64,000 nt of DNA from Pontibacter sp. FD36 (GTDB lineage: Bacteria; Bacteroidota; Bacteroidia; Cytophagales; Hymenobacteraceae). Below are positions 18,660 through 27,182 of this stretch, piece by piece. The stretch covers positions 186,001 to 250,000 of the forward strand of contig NZ_JADPMP010000002.1 in assembly GCF_015686655.1 (NCBI RefSeq), given 5' to 3'. Position 1 is the stretch's first letter. Every line of letters starts with the position of its first letter. Below the pieces are notes generated by a model. That model was given only the letters and a program-made list of their open reading frames with translations. It was not told where the DNA came from and searched no databases. The translations under genes and the position numbers were made by a program.

Positions 18660-18746
18660 GTTTGGGCGCAGTGGTTCTTAAATTGACTGAATTGGCGCTA
18701 CCATTACAATCAATAAGAATTACTATTCTTCTCAATATTTAAGTTA

Positions 18747-18778
18747 CAAAAGCCTGATGCGGCAGCGTCAGGCTTTTG
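18747..18778. terminator. Hairpin CAAAAGCCTGA / TCAGGCTTTTG
   Basis: Perfect 11-bp stem with a 10-base loop. The AGCCTG/CAGGCT core is the same as in the trp and hisH attenuator stems. It probably ends transcripts running out of the trp operon; the T run is within the stem. Confidence 0.65.
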
Positions 18779-18835
18779 CACTTCAAGCTATAACCAACCC
18801 CGCATTTTGCGTACTAAAGCATACAACAACCGCTT

Positions 18836-19582
18836 ATGCAGAAACTATACCTATCGATAATATCTAAAATCTTACTCCCGGTGCTTTCAGCTACGCTGTT
18901 TTTCACCAGTTGCACGTCCCTTCAGGAATCCTCTAAGTATTCATTTTCGGAAGGGGTCTACAAGGCGAATATTTCAAGAGAACCGGCAGCCAAGGTATAC
19001 GTGGATATGGGAGAAGAATCACTCAGACTATATCCCGCGCAAGATTACAGAAGAGGACAGGCGGTACAGCTTGACACGACTACCAATATTACTCTTGCTA
19101 TACCTGAGGAATTAGATGCGGCGCCAGGCCATACCTATACCTTCTCAAAGCCCTCTTTTGATCTGGATGTACTCACCATTCCGTTTAAATACCGTCCCGG
19201 CACAGCAGGTATACCTAATCAACTCAATACCACGTTTCAGGGAGCCTTATTCATTGGCGCGCGTAGCGATGTTTTTCGTATCAATTACAAAGCGACACCA
19301 TTAGGTAACCATCGTCGTTTTGTGAACCACTTCGGCTATAGCGTCGGATTTTTTTCAGGTATAGGTGCTACAACGGTAAACGAAGCTGTAACAGGCGGTC
19401 AGGTGGGCTATGAATACGAAGGGGTGGTGCTGTTGAACGGCATTGCAGGCATTGTCGGCATCAATAATTTCACCTTCGGTCTGGCGCTGGGCTTCGATCA
19501 TCTCCTCGATAAGTACCGCCACGACTGGATTTATCAGCGCAAGCCGTGGTTAGGTTTGGCTTTTGGATTGAACCTAAACTAG
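18836..19582 (+). CDS. Hypothetical lipoprotein
   Basis: Protein of 248 residues with a type II signal peptide ending in the lipobox FFTSC (Cys26). After the cleavage site the sequence is rich in beta-strand-forming residues, and its C-terminal third (GYSVGFFSGIGATTVN, LGLAFGLNLN) has the alternating hydrophobic pattern of an outer-membrane-associated protein. No known family was recognised. It is a single gene following a repeat-filled region. Confidence 0.75.
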   Translation: MQKLYLSIISKILLPVLSATLFFTSCTSLQESSKYSFSEGVYKANISREPAAKVYVDMGEESLRLYPAQDYRRGQAVQLDTTTNITLAIPEELDAAPGHTYTFSKPSFDLDVLTIPFKYRPGTAGIPNQLNTTFQGALFIGARSDVFRINYKATPLGNHRRFVNHFGYSVGFFSGIGATTVNEAVTGGQVGYEYEGVVLLNGIAGIVGINNFTFGLALGFDHLLDKYRHDWIYQRKPWLGLAFGLNLN

Positions 19583-19799
19583 TGGGCTGCGCCCAATTAG
19601 AAATTATGAATTCAAAATTAGAAATGCTTTGAAGCTTAATCTTCTTCATTAGCCAGCCAAAAGCTTTTTCCAAAAATATGATTAGTGAAACACCCTTTAC
19701 ATACCTTTAAAAGAACTTAAGGCAAGGAACAACTGAATGAAATGACAATCTTCTTAATTAAGATAAGACTTCGGTTTTCAAGTTAAGTAATGTGTAAAA

Positions 19800-19829
19800 A
19801 AAGCCCGGTACTGAATGGTACCGGGCTTT
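19800..19829 (-). terminator. Terminator of the S9 peptidase gene
   Basis: AAAGCCCGGTAC and GTACCGGGCTTT form a perfect 12-bp stem with a six-base loop. On the minus strand it is followed by TTTTTTT, so it terminates the gene at 19835-21883. Confidence 0.88.
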
Positions 19830-19834
19830 CTATT

Positions 19835-21883
19835 TTAGTTTACTTTCGAATCCAGGGTTTCATCTAACCACTTGAAGAACTCACGCTGCCATACCATGGC
19901 GTTCTGCGGCTGCAGTACCCAGTGGTTTTCATCCGGCAGGTATAGCAAGCGGCTCTTGATGCCTTTGAGCTGGGCTAGTTGGAAAGCTTGTAAGCCTTGC
20001 TCTATACCTACCCGGAAGTCCTGCCCGCCCTGCACGATCAGGATCGGCGTGTCCCACTTATTAAAAAGCTCGATCGGGTTGTACTCCTTATAGCTCTGAG
20101 GTGACTTCGTATCCCAATAAGGACCCTTCAATTCGTTGTTGGCAAAGAACATTTCTTCGGTGGTGCCATACCAGCTGCGCATATCAAACAGACCATCATG
20201 CGCGATGAAAGTCTTGAAGCGTCCTTCATGTAAACCAGCCAGCATAAACACAGAGTAGCCTCCATAGCTCGCTCCAATCGCTCCCAGTCGGTCTTTGTCT
20301 ACATAAGCCTCCTTGGCTACATCGTCGATGGCAGACAGGTAGTCGCGGATAGGCTGACCACCCCAGTCACCGCTGATCTGACGGTTCCATTCTTCTCCAT
20401 GTCCTGGCATACCGCGGCGGTTCGGTGCCACTACGATGTAACCCTGTGCTGCGATCAGCTGTAGGTTCCAGCGGTAAGAGTAGAACTGCGTAAGGGCCGA
20501 TTGCGGACCGCCCTGGCAGTAAAGTAGTGTCGGGTATTTTTTGTTCGGGTCGAAGTCCGGCGGGTATACCACCCACGAGAACAGGTCCTTACCATCACTG
20601 GCTTTGGTCACACGCGGCTCCACTTTGCTCTTCGCCAATGTGCCGTATATTTCGTCATTTACCGTGGTGAGTTGCGTAAGCTTGCCCGATTTGGTATCCA
20701 AACGGTAAAGCTCCGGGGCGCGGTTCATGTCGTTTCGCGTCACGATCAGGTTATTGCCGGCTTGTCCCACAATGCCGTTCACATCGAACTGTCCTTTGGT
20801 AACCTGGCGTATTCCTTTGGCTGTGAACTTGTCGAGACTTTTCGGAAGCGCAATTTCGTATACCTGAATCGTGCCTTTGGTTGGGGCCACGAACCAGATT
20901 TTGCTGCCGTCGTTGCTCCACTCAAATCCGTTGATGGTCTCGTCCCAGTCTTTGGTCAGATTGTGCTTTATGCCAGACTTGGTGTCCATCACGATCAGTT
21001 CGTTCTGGTCGGCTTCGTTACCGTCTTCGTCCATTGCCAGCCAAGCCAGTTTAGAGCCATCGGCGCTGTAGATCGGATGGGTATCGTAACCTAGATTGCC
21101 TTCGGTGAGGTTGGTGGTTTTGCCGCTGGCGATGTCGTAGCGATAGATATCGGTGTTGGTGCTCACGGCGTAGTCCTTGCCGAACTTTTTCTTGCTCACA
21201 TACAGGATCGCCTTGCTGTCCGGACTCCAGATCATGTCTTCCTTGCCACCGAAAGGCTTTTGCGGCGCATCAAACGGCTCACCTTTCATCAGGTCAACCG
21301 GATTACCTATCTGACCGTTGTTGTAGCTGGCGTAGAAAATGTGCTGGAACTTGCCGTCTTCCCACGCATCCCAGTGACGATAATTCAGGTCATCATACAC
21401 GTAAGCATTGGACTTTTTTAGCTCCGGGTACATGTCGGTGCTGTGCATCTTTTTCACTTCTACTTCGCGGGAGAACAGTAAATGTTTTCCGTCCGGAGAG
21501 AAGCGCACGTTGCTCAGGCCGCCTTCCACGTTGGTTAGTTGCTTGGGCTCACCTTTGCCGCCGTTTAGCTGCCACAGCTGACCTTTGTGCAGGTATACTA
21601 CGTTGCCTGTGGCCTTGTCAATGTGTACCACGCTTTCGCCGCCTTTGGTAGAGGTGAGCTGCGTTGCCTGGCCGCCGCTTACAGGTATAGCATAGAGGTT
21701 ACGCTCGCTGTTGTTTTCCTGTACATTCGGATAGCTCACGCCGTAGATCACCGATTTGCCGTCAGGAGTAACGGTTTCGGCAGAAACACGGCCCAGTTGC
21801 CAGAGTATTTCCGGGGTCATACGCTGTTGTGCCTGCACCATCGTTGCAGCAAACACACCAGCCAGTATCATTATCTTTTTCAT
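19835..21883 (-). CDS. S9 family prolyl oligopeptidase (dipeptidyl/acylaminoacyl peptidase type)
   Basis: Secreted or periplasmic serine peptidase of 682 residues that probably cleaves short peptides after proline or small residues. The signal peptide ends around TMVQAQ. Residues about 30-420 form a beta-propeller of TolB/WD-like repeats (LSNVRFSPDGKHLLFS, MIWSPDSKAILYVS, HPIYSADGSKLAWLA). The C-terminal alpha/beta-hydrolase domain has the nucleophile Ser539 in GASYGGY, an acid in QGGQDFRVG and the His in DENHWV. A minus-strand -7 element, TATTTTTG, ends four bases before the ATG, suggesting a leaderless transcript. Confidence 0.93.
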   Translation of the reverse strand: MKKIMILAGVFAATMVQAQQRMTPEILWQLGRVSAETVTPDGKSVIYGVSYPNVQENNSERNLYAIPVSGGQATQLTSTKGGESVVHIDKATGNVVYLHKGQLWQLNGGKGEPKQLTNVEGGLSNVRFSPDGKHLLFSREVEVKKMHSTDMYPELKKSNAYVYDDLNYRHWDAWEDGKFQHIFYASYNNGQIGNPVDLMKGEPFDAPQKPFGGKEDMIWSPDSKAILYVSKKKFGKDYAVSTNTDIYRYDIASGKTTNLTEGNLGYDTHPIYSADGSKLAWLAMDEDGNEADQNELIVMDTKSGIKHNLTKDWDETINGFEWSNDGSKIWFVAPTKGTIQVYEIALPKSLDKFTAKGIRQVTKGQFDVNGIVGQAGNNLIVTRNDMNRAPELYRLDTKSGKLTQLTTVNDEIYGTLAKSKVEPRVTKASDGKDLFSWVVYPPDFDPNKKYPTLLYCQGGPQSALTQFYSYRWNLQLIAAQGYIVVAPNRRGMPGHGEEWNRQISGDWGGQPIRDYLSAIDDVAKEAYVDKDRLGAIGASYGGYSVFMLAGLHEGRFKTFIAHDGLFDMRSWYGTTEEMFFANNELKGPYWDTKSPQSYKEYNPIELFNKWDTPILIVQGGQDFRVGIEQGLQAFQLAQLKGIKSRLLYLPDENHWVLQPQNAMVWQREFFKWLDETLDSKVN

Positions 21884-21887
21884 GCTC

Positions 21888-21895
21888 CAAAAATA
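21888..21895 (-). promoter_or_regulatory. -7 promoter element (TAnnTTTG) of the S9 peptidase gene
   Basis: On the minus strand TATTTTTG, then GAGC, then the ATG. This is the same four-base distance as at rpe. No convincing -33 box was found at the ideal spacing. Confidence 0.5.
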
Positions 21896-21981
21896 ACCGA
21901 AAACCCGACATTCTGAAATGACAATCGTATAGTGTGTGAAAAAGAATCAGGTATAGTTATGGTATTACGCTGGACGAATCC

Positions 21982-21989
21982 TATATTTG
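21982..21989 (+). promoter_or_regulatory. -7 promoter element of the second histidine operon
   Basis: TATATTTG matches TAnnTTTG and ends five bases before the leader ATG at 21995, so the leader would be translated from a message with almost no 5' untranslated region. The -33 region is weak. Confidence 0.6.
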
Positions 21990-21994
21990 TCACA

Positions 21995-22072
21995 ATGAAA
22001 GGCACAATGGCACATCTGCATCATCATCATGCACGAAACAAAAGTTTCGGAGCCGCTAGCCTATGGATTTGA
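21995..22072 (+). CDS. hisL: Histidine leader peptide (25 aa) of hisHAFIE
   Basis: Short frame beginning MKGTMA with HLHHHH (five His codons, 22013-22030) and ending ASLWI. It lies between a -7 element and an intrinsic terminator upstream of hisH. Downstream of the His codons, CGAAAC (22034-22039) pairs with GTTTCG (22044-22049), while the overlapping TTCGGAG (22046-22052) can instead pair with CTCCGAA (22109-22115) in the terminator. A ribosome stalled at His would mask CGAAAC and favour the antiterminator. It resembles the leader at 5020 only in its His run. Confidence 0.9.
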   Translation: MKGTMAHLHHHHARNKSFGAASLWI

Positions 22073-22098
22073 TTTAGCTTGCTAAAAATATATTTTCC

Positions 22099-22133
22099 AA
22101 AAGCCTGACTCCGAACAGAGTCAGGCTTTTTTT
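22099..22133 (+). terminator. hisH attenuator (intrinsic terminator)
   Basis: AAAAGCCTGACTC (22099-22111) and GAGTCAGGCTTTT (22118-22130) form a perfect 13-bp stem with loop CGAACA, followed by further T residues. It sits between the His leader and hisH. The left arm and loop contain the partner of the antiterminator segment at 22046-22052. Confidence 0.9.
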
Positions 22134-22136
22134 GTT

Positions 22137-22200
22137 GTCTGAATCTATGTATAGGGGCCCTACCCCAAGGATTTACAGGATTAAAGGATTGACAGGAATT
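22137..22200. repeat. Interspersed repeat, GTCTGAATC/GGATTGACA family, copy 2
   Basis: Begins GTCTGAATCTATGTATAG and continues through GGATTTACAGGATTAAAGG to GATTGACAGGAATT. It matches the copy at 18330 and lies directly after the attenuator, within the 5' region of hisH. Confidence 0.7.
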
Positions 22201-22238
22201 ATTAATCATTAGTCACTATTCATTACACATTAAAAATA

Positions 22239-22820
22239 ATGGATCTAGTTATAGTTGATTACAAAGCGGGTAATGTGCAGTCGGTGCAGTTTGCGCTAGA
22301 ACGGCTGGGCGTTCAGGCTTCATTGAGCTGCGATTTTGAGACGATCAAGGCCGCAGATAAGGTAATTTTCCCGGGCGTGGGGGAGGCCTCGTCGGCCATG
22401 GCACAGTTGCGAGCCCGCAATCTTGATAAGCTGCTGCCGACACTCGAGCAGCCCTTTTTTGGCGTTTGCTTGGGTATGCAGTTGCTCTGCGAGCATTCTG
22501 AAGAAGGTGATACGGATTTACTCGGCATCATACCTTTACCGGTGAAGCGTTTCGAGACAGACCTGAAAGTGCCACACATGGGCTGGAACCAGTTGGAGAA
22601 GCTGCAATCGCCTTTGTTTGAAGGTATAGCCGAAGGGGAATACGCTTATTACGTGCACAGCTACTACGTGCCGCTGAGTGAGTACACCATCGCCCAGACT
22701 TCTTATCCGGAGCCATTCTCGGCCGCTTTGCATTACAAAAACTTTTACGCTGCGCAGTTTCACCCCGAAAAAAGCGGACCTGCCGGTTCTCAGATCCTTA
22801 AAAACTTCCTTGCCTTATGA
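22239..22820 (+). CDS. hisH: Imidazole glycerol phosphate synthase, glutaminase subunit
   Basis: Class I glutamine amidotransferase of 193 residues that channels ammonia to HisF. Signatures are VIVDYKAGNVQSVQFAL, FPGVGEASSAM, the nucleophile in FFGVCLGMQLLCEHS, VPHMGWNQ and the His-Glu dyad in QFHPEKSGPAG. It is the first gene of the second his operon and overlaps hisA by four bases. Confidence 0.97.
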   Translation: MDLVIVDYKAGNVQSVQFALERLGVQASLSCDFETIKAADKVIFPGVGEASSAMAQLRARNLDKLLPTLEQPFFGVCLGMQLLCEHSEEGDTDLLGIIPLPVKRFETDLKVPHMGWNQLEKLQSPLFEGIAEGEYAYYVHSYYVPLSEYTIAQTSYPEPFSAALHYKNFYAAQFHPEKSGPAGSQILKNFLAL

Positions 22821-23539
22821 TGGAAATCATCCCAGCCATAGACCTGATCGGCGGCCAATGCGTGCGCCTCACCGAGGGCGACTTCGCTCAGCAAACCACC
22901 TACGACAGCAATCCACTGGAAGTAGCCAAACGCTTCGAAGCGCACGGCATCAAACGTCTACACCTGGTAGACCTCGACGGGGCCCGTGCCCGCAAACCGG
23001 TGAATTTGTCCGTGCTCGAAAACATTGCCGCTAACACCAACCTGACCATCGACTTTGGCGGCGGTTTACAGTCCGACGAGGCCGTAAAGCAGGCTTTTGA
23101 TGCGGGTGCAGCACAGATTACGGCTGGCAGTATAGCAGTGCGTGAGCCGGAGAAAGTGAAAAACTGGCTGTTGCAGTACGGAGCCGACAAAATCATCATC
23201 GGGGCCGATTTCAAAGGCACCAACATCGCCATTAGTGCCTGGACCGAAGAGAGCAAATACCCGCTGCAGGATTTTATGTCGGGTTATCTCAAGACGGGGG
23301 CCAAACTTTTCATCTGCACCGATGTTAGCAAAGACGGCAAGTTGCAGGGACCATCGACCAACACATATCGACATCTCAAGTTAACCTTGCCTGAAGCCCA
23401 GGTGATTGCCAGTGGCGGCGTAACAACCGTACAGGATCTGGAGGAACTACAAGAGATCGGGGTGACCGGTGCTATTATCGGAAAGGCGATTTACGAAGGG
23501 ACGATTACTTTAAAGGACTTAGCGCGATTCTTATGTTAA
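22817..23539 (+). CDS. hisA: ProFAR isomerase (1-(5-phosphoribosyl)-5-[(5-phosphoribosylamino)methylideneamino]imidazole-4-carboxamide isomerase)
   Basis: TIM-barrel Amadori isomerase of 240 residues. The catalytic Asp is in [15 protein letters not shown]. Further motifs are [36 protein letters not shown] and VIASGGVTT. It overlaps hisH and hisF by a few bases, indicating coupled translation. Confidence 0.97.
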   Translation: MMEIIPAIDLIGGQCVRLTEGDFAQQTTYDSNPLEVAKRFEAHGIKRLHLVDLDGARARKPVNLSVLENIAANTNLTIDFGGGLQSDEAVKQAFDAGAAQITAGSIAVREPEKVKNWLLQYGADKIIIGADFKGTNIAISAWTEESKYPLQDFMSGYLKTGAKLFICTDVSKDGKLQGPSTNTYRHLKLTLPEAQVIASGGVTTVQDLEELQEIGVTGAIIGKAIYEGTITLKDLARFLC

Positions 23540-24291
23540 CTAAACGCATTATACCTTGTCTGGACATCAAAAACGGACGCACTGTAAAAGGCATTCGATT
23601 TGAGAATATCCGCGATGCCGGCGACCCGGTGGAGCTGGCCAAGTGGTATGCCGAACAGGGGGCCGACGAACTGGTGTTTCTGGACATCACCGCCACGAAC
23701 GAGGAGCGCAAGACCTTTGCAGAGCTCGTCCGCGATATTGCCCGACACATCGATATACCTTTCACAGTGGGTGGCGGCATCAGTGCCGTGGCTGATGTGG
23801 AGGTGTTGTTACAGGCCGGTGCCGATAAAGTGTCGATTAACTCAGCAGCTATACGTAACCCACAGCTGGTGCAGGACTTGGCCCGTCGCTTTGGCAGTCA
23901 GTGTGTGACCGTAGCCATCGACACCAAGTATACTGAAGCGACTGGCTGGAAGGTATACGCCCGCGCCGGAACCGTAGAGACAGAACACGCCACCGTGGAC
24001 TGGGCAAAAAATGTGGTGGAGTTGGGTGCAGGCGAGATCCTGCTGACCAGCATGAACAACGACGGCACCAAAGCTGGATTTGCGCTGGATATTACCAAGG
24101 CCGTTTCAGAAGCCGTTTCCGTACCGGTAATTGCCTCAGGCGGTGCCGGGACCATGCAGCACTTCGCCGACGCTTTCCAGGAAGCCCACGCAGATGCTGC
24201 CCTCGCTGCCAGCCTCTTTCACTTCCGCGAGCTTGATATTCCGGACTTGAAGGCATACCTGAAAACGGAAGGTATAGCAGTGAGGATCTGA
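23533..24291 (+). CDS. hisF: Imidazole glycerol phosphate synthase, cyclase subunit
   Basis: TIM-barrel partner of HisH; closes the imidazole ring and releases AICAR. The 252 residues show [75 protein letters not shown] and VIASGGAG. It overlaps hisA by seven bases and is followed by an 82-base gap before hisIE. Confidence 0.97.
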   Translation: MLTKRIIPCLDIKNGRTVKGIRFENIRDAGDPVELAKWYAEQGADELVFLDITATNEERKTFAELVRDIARHIDIPFTVGGGISAVADVEVLLQAGADKVSINSAAIRNPQLVQDLARRFGSQCVTVAIDTKYTEATGWKVYARAGTVETEHATVDWAKNVVELGAGEILLTSMNNDGTKAGFALDITKAVSEAVSVPVIASGGAGTMQHFADAFQEAHADAALAASLFHFRELDIPDLKAYLKTEGIAVRI

Positions 24292-24373
24292 TAATTTTGA
24301 ACGAGTGATGGAGTGAGTGTGTGGAATTTTATAAAACACTTCACTCATAAATTTAACGCTTAACGTGCTCAAC

Positions 24374-24982
24374 GTGAAAATTGACTTTGATAAAATGGGT
24401 GGGCTAGTGCCTGCTGTGATACAGGACGCTGCTACGAGCCAGGTGCTGATGCTGGGGTACATGAACCAGGAGGCGCTGGACAAGACGCAAAAAGAAGGGC
24501 TGGTGACATTTTTCTCCCGCTCTAAAAACCGCCTCTGGATGAAAGGTGAAACTTCTGGCCATACTTTGCAGGTGGTTAGCATCGTCGATGACTGTGACAA
24601 TGATTCGCTTTTGATCAAGGTAAACCCCAACGGGCCTACCTGCCATACCGGCGACACGAGTTGCTTTGGTGAAGATCCATCGGCTAAACGCTTGGCGGCA
24701 ATTCAGTTCATCGCCAGACTGGAAGAGGTGATTCAGCAACGCAAGGCGAACCCGACAGAGGCGTCCTATACCAATTTCCTGTTTGACAAAGGCGTGAACA
24801 AGATCGCCCAAAAAGTAGGAGAGGAAGCCGTGGAAACTGTAATTGACGCAGTAGCAGGTAAAACTGATACGATGAAAGGCGAGGCTGCCGACTTGCTTTA
24901 CCACCTGCTGGTGCTGCTGGCAGCCACGGGTCTGGAGCTAGCCGATGTAGTGGCTGTATTGGAAGAACGTCATAAAAAGTAA
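24374..24982 (+). CDS. hisI: Bifunctional phosphoribosyl-AMP cyclohydrolase / phosphoribosyl-ATP pyrophosphatase
   Basis: Fusion HisIE carrying out steps two and three of histidine synthesis. The N-terminal cyclohydrolase (about 1-105) has VLMLGYMNQEAL, SRSKNRLWMKGETSGH, the metal-binding VDDCDND and CHTGDTSCF. The C-terminal pyrophosphatase (about 110-202) has SYTNFLFDKGVNKIAQKVGEEAVE and EAADLLYHLLVLL. Starts are GTG in either case: GTG 24374 gives a typical VKIDFDKMGGLVP start, while GTG 24365 would add three residues. The gap before it contains a GAGTGA/TCACTC inverted pair at about 24313-24349. Confidence 0.95.
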   Translation: MKIDFDKMGGLVPAVIQDAATSQVLMLGYMNQEALDKTQKEGLVTFFSRSKNRLWMKGETSGHTLQVVSIVDDCDNDSLLIKVNPNGPTCHTGDTSCFGEDPSAKRLAAIQFIARLEEVIQQRKANPTEASYTNFLFDKGVNKIAQKVGEEAVETVIDAVAGKTDTMKGEAADLLYHLLVLLAATGLELADVVAVLEERHKK

Positions 24983-25033
24983 AAACCAGTCGCGGTGGCG
25001 ACTGATCTTCAAAATACTTTTTTCTACTTATGC

Positions 25034-25630
25034 TTAGGCGTTAGCCAGCTTCAGATTATTAAATTTCCCCTTCAGGGTAATGTTGCACTTGCGGGGCTTT
25101 TCCTGGTTTTTACCGTAGGAAGTAGGATCGGTGACATTCGTTATCGTTACTTCAAAGCTGCCGCTTGCAAGGCCGGTCGTAGCATTGTAAGCCTTGATCT
25201 CAATCTGCCCCTCCATGCGGTTTCCGCTGCTAAACAAGGCACTTTTGCTGGTCTTGTTGTAGTAGTGGTAGTAGGTCAGGTCAGCACGCCCTGTTTTGTT
25301 ATTTGAAAGGGAACGCACCGTATAAGTACCGATATAGCCGTGCAGCAGGTCCGCTTGCTTGATGTTAAATACCAGCGCGTCGATGGTAGCGGGCTGTGAC
25401 GGCGCAAAATTCAGCTGCAGCTTTTCTTCATCTGACACAAGTTGCATCTCTTTCAGACTAAGGCTATAGACAGCCTTTTCCTCTTCCGCAGATTCCAGGT
25501 AATTAAAAGATCTTTCCATTGTAGCCTCCACCTTCGGCATGATCGAGGTGCTTTCATCCTTCTCTTTATCGCACGATACAGAGAGAAATGTAATGACTAA
25601 AAGCCATGTAGAAAGTATGATCTTTTTCAT
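25034..25630 (-). CDS. Hypothetical lipoprotein
   Basis: Protein of 198 residues with a lipoprotein signal peptide (lipobox FLSVSC, Cys20) followed by a charged linker DKEKDES. The remainder looks like an all-beta soluble domain. It ends LKGKFNNLKLANA. No family recognised. It is convergent with hisIE, whose stop is about 50 bases away. Confidence 0.75.
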   Translation of the reverse strand: MKKIILSTWLLVITFLSVSCDKEKDESTSIMPKVEATMERSFNYLESAEEEKAVYSLSLKEMQLVSDEEKLQLNFAPSQPATIDALVFNIKQADLLHGYIGTYTVRSLSNNKTGRADLTYYHYYNKTSKSALFSSGNRMEGQIEIKAYNATTGLASGSFEVTITNVTDPTSYGKNQEKPRKCNITLKGKFNNLKLANA

Positions 25631-25695
25631 AGTTTTAATTTGACTATAAAGGTATGAAAAAGATTACTTTAGCTGCAATAAATATTAAAAATTCT

Positions 25696-26553
25696 TTATA
25701 TAAAATCTTTGATGGCGTCAGCGATTTCGCCTCCCTTTTCCTCCTGCACAAAATGACCAGCCTCTAATCGCTTGACTTTTGCTTCCGGGAATGTGTTCTG
25801 CCACTGTTCAAGCAGGCTTAACGGAAGCAGTTTGTCTTTTTCTCCCCACAGAATCAGTTTAGGTATAGCACGAAGCTTTTCATGCTGCTCCCAAAGGCTG
25901 GCAAACCAAGGGCCCGATTCTTTGAGTGAAATTGCAAAGTGCCAGGTGCCCATGCGGCTGCGGCTGTTACTGAGGGGTTTTAGGTAGTGCTGGTGCACAT
26001 CCTTACTTAGGTGGCGTTTCTGGTGATAGCCCCTAGGCAGGAGCAGGCGGGGTGAAAAGCCCAGGTTCAGGTATAGGAACCGTCCTATGCCGCTATTGAG
26101 GAAACCGCTGATTTTCATTATTTGTGCTTCATCCTCCAGCGACCACATCCAGGTGTTCAGTATGACCAGCCGCTTAACATTTTCCGGATGCTTCAGGGCA
26201 TAACTCAAACCAATGGGGCCTCCAAAATCATGTACCACAAGGGTAATATCTCTCAGCTGCAGATGATCGATCAGCTGCTCCAGGTTATGCGCGTGAGCTT
26301 CGGGTGTATAGGCAAAGTCATCTGGCTTGTCGGAAAGGCCAAAGCCCAGATGGTCAGGAGCAATGCAGCGGTGTGTCCGGCTAAGTGCCTTTATTTGCTG
26401 CCGCCATACAAAAGACCAGGTGGGGGTGCCGTGCACAAAAACGATCGGTTCGCCCTGCCCTTCGTCTACATAGTGCATCTGTCCGGCTTGCAGCTCCAGC
26501 GTGTGGTGCGCAAAGGGGTATAAAATGCGGTCAAGCCATTTGGGGGATTTCAT
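25696..26553 (-). CDS. Alpha/beta hydrolase, haloalkane-dehalogenase-like
   Basis: Cytosolic hydrolase of 285 residues. The oxyanion-side HGTPTWSFVW (41-50) and the nucleophile elbow VVHDFGGPIG put an Asp (Asp109) where most hydrolases have Ser, as in haloalkane dehalogenases. A catalytic acid (LWGEKDKLLP) and His (EAGHFVQEE) are present. Dehalogenation is therefore possible but the natural substrate is unknown; fluoroacetate dehalogenases and epoxide hydrolases share Asp nucleophiles. It lies 25 bases downstream of a TetR gene on the same strand and is probably co-transcribed and controlled by it. Confidence 0.88.
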   Translation of the reverse strand: MKSPKWLDRILYPFAHHTLELQAGQMHYVDEGQGEPIVFVHGTPTWSFVWRQQIKALSRTHRCIAPDHLGFGLSDKPDDFAYTPEAHAHNLEQLIDHLQLRDITLVVHDFGGPIGLSYALKHPENVKRLVILNTWMWSLEDEAQIMKISGFLNSGIGRFLYLNLGFSPRLLLPRGYHQKRHLSKDVHQHYLKPLSNSRSRMGTWHFAISLKESGPWFASLWEQHEKLRAIPKLILWGEKDKLLPLSLLEQWQNTFPEAKVKRLEAGHFVQEEKGGEIADAIKDFI

Positions 26554-26578
26554 CCTGTGTTTTTTTAACGATCAACAA

Positions 26579-27133
26579 TCATTTCTTATACTTCATGATT
26601 AGGAGGGAGGCCACGTCATCGATAGGGTAATTGTCGTAAAATAAAAAGTGGCTGGCCATACCATCGATGGAAGCGAAGAGAAGTTTGGCTTCAAGTTCAG
26701 GGAATGGAATACCCGCCTCCATCAGATTCTGTCGGATGCGCTCTTCGATGTAAGCAGTCTCCTCCTGCATCTCGTACAGCAACTGCCTGACGACCTCGGA
26801 CTGCATCCGGATGCCGTGCAGCAATTTCCAGAAGTCTTTCTTTTCTTTCAGCAGTTTCACTGTCTGCTGAATATGCTGCGCTATACCTGAGCCAGCCTGT
26901 CCAGAAGCGGGCTCAAAGGAAGCATGGATGTCTTCTACGCCGCGGCGGAAGATTTCTGCCAGCAACTCGTTTTTGCTTTTAAAGTAGTTGTAAAGCAATC
27001 CGAGTGACATGCCTGCCTCACTGGCAATACTGCGGATCGAGGTGGCTTCATAGCCTTGAGATGCAAATAGCCTCAATGCTACCTCAACTAGCTTATTAAT
27101 ACTGTGCTCTCTTTTTTCCTGAAACCGGGTCAT
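26579..27133 (-). CDS. TetR/AcrR family transcriptional regulator
   Basis: Repressor-type protein of 184 residues. Residues about 10-55 form the TetR helix-turn-helix (VEVALRLFASQGYEATSIRSI, SLGLLYNYFKSKNELLAEI). The C-terminal domain, presumably for ligand binding and dimerisation, is helical and unassigned. A perfect-armed palindrome 34 bases upstream of the start is a likely autoregulatory operator. The hydrolase gene follows in the same direction. Confidence 0.92.
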   Translation of the reverse strand: MTRFQEKREHSINKLVEVALRLFASQGYEATSIRSIASEAGMSLGLLYNYFKSKNELLAEIFRRGVEDIHASFEPASGQAGSGIAQHIQQTVKLLKEKKDFWKLLHGIRMQSEVVRQLLYEMQEETAYIEERIRQNLMEAGIPFPELEAKLLFASIDGMASHFLFYDNYPIDDVASLLIMKYKK

Positions 27134-27166
27134 GGGAGGGTGAACGTTTGCTCAAATATATTATGA

Positions 27167-27182
27167 TTGAACGTCCGTTCAA
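27167..27182. promoter_or_regulatory. Probable TetR operator
   Basis: TTGAACG-TC-CGTTCAA: perfect 7-bp arms around two central bases, upstream of the TetR gene and of the divergent AsmA-like gene. A second imperfect palindrome, TGAACGTTTGCTCA (27141-27154), lies 28 bases away, one side closer to the regulator start. Confidence 0.7.

Larger units (their letters stand above)
18321..18835. other. Gene-free mosaic of degenerate repeats
   Basis: 515 bases without a credible gene. It holds, in order, the repeat at 18330-18392, a G-rich tract (GGGGGTAGGGGGCC at about 18434), a segment TCCTCTTGAGGGGAC that is palindromic, a degenerate GAGATCT repeat at about 18592-18659 and a terminator hairpin at 18747-18778. 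A 64-codon minus-strand frame here is repeat-derived. Confidence 0.6.

Noticed and set aside
22027..22209. 60-codon minus-strand frame
   Set aside because: Made of the repeat at 22137-22200 and the attenuator hairpin.
25696..26553. Firm call as haloalkane dehalogenase
   Set aside because: Asp nucleophile fits but also occurs in fluoroacetate dehalogenases and epoxide hydrolases; halide-binding residues could not be confirmed by eye.
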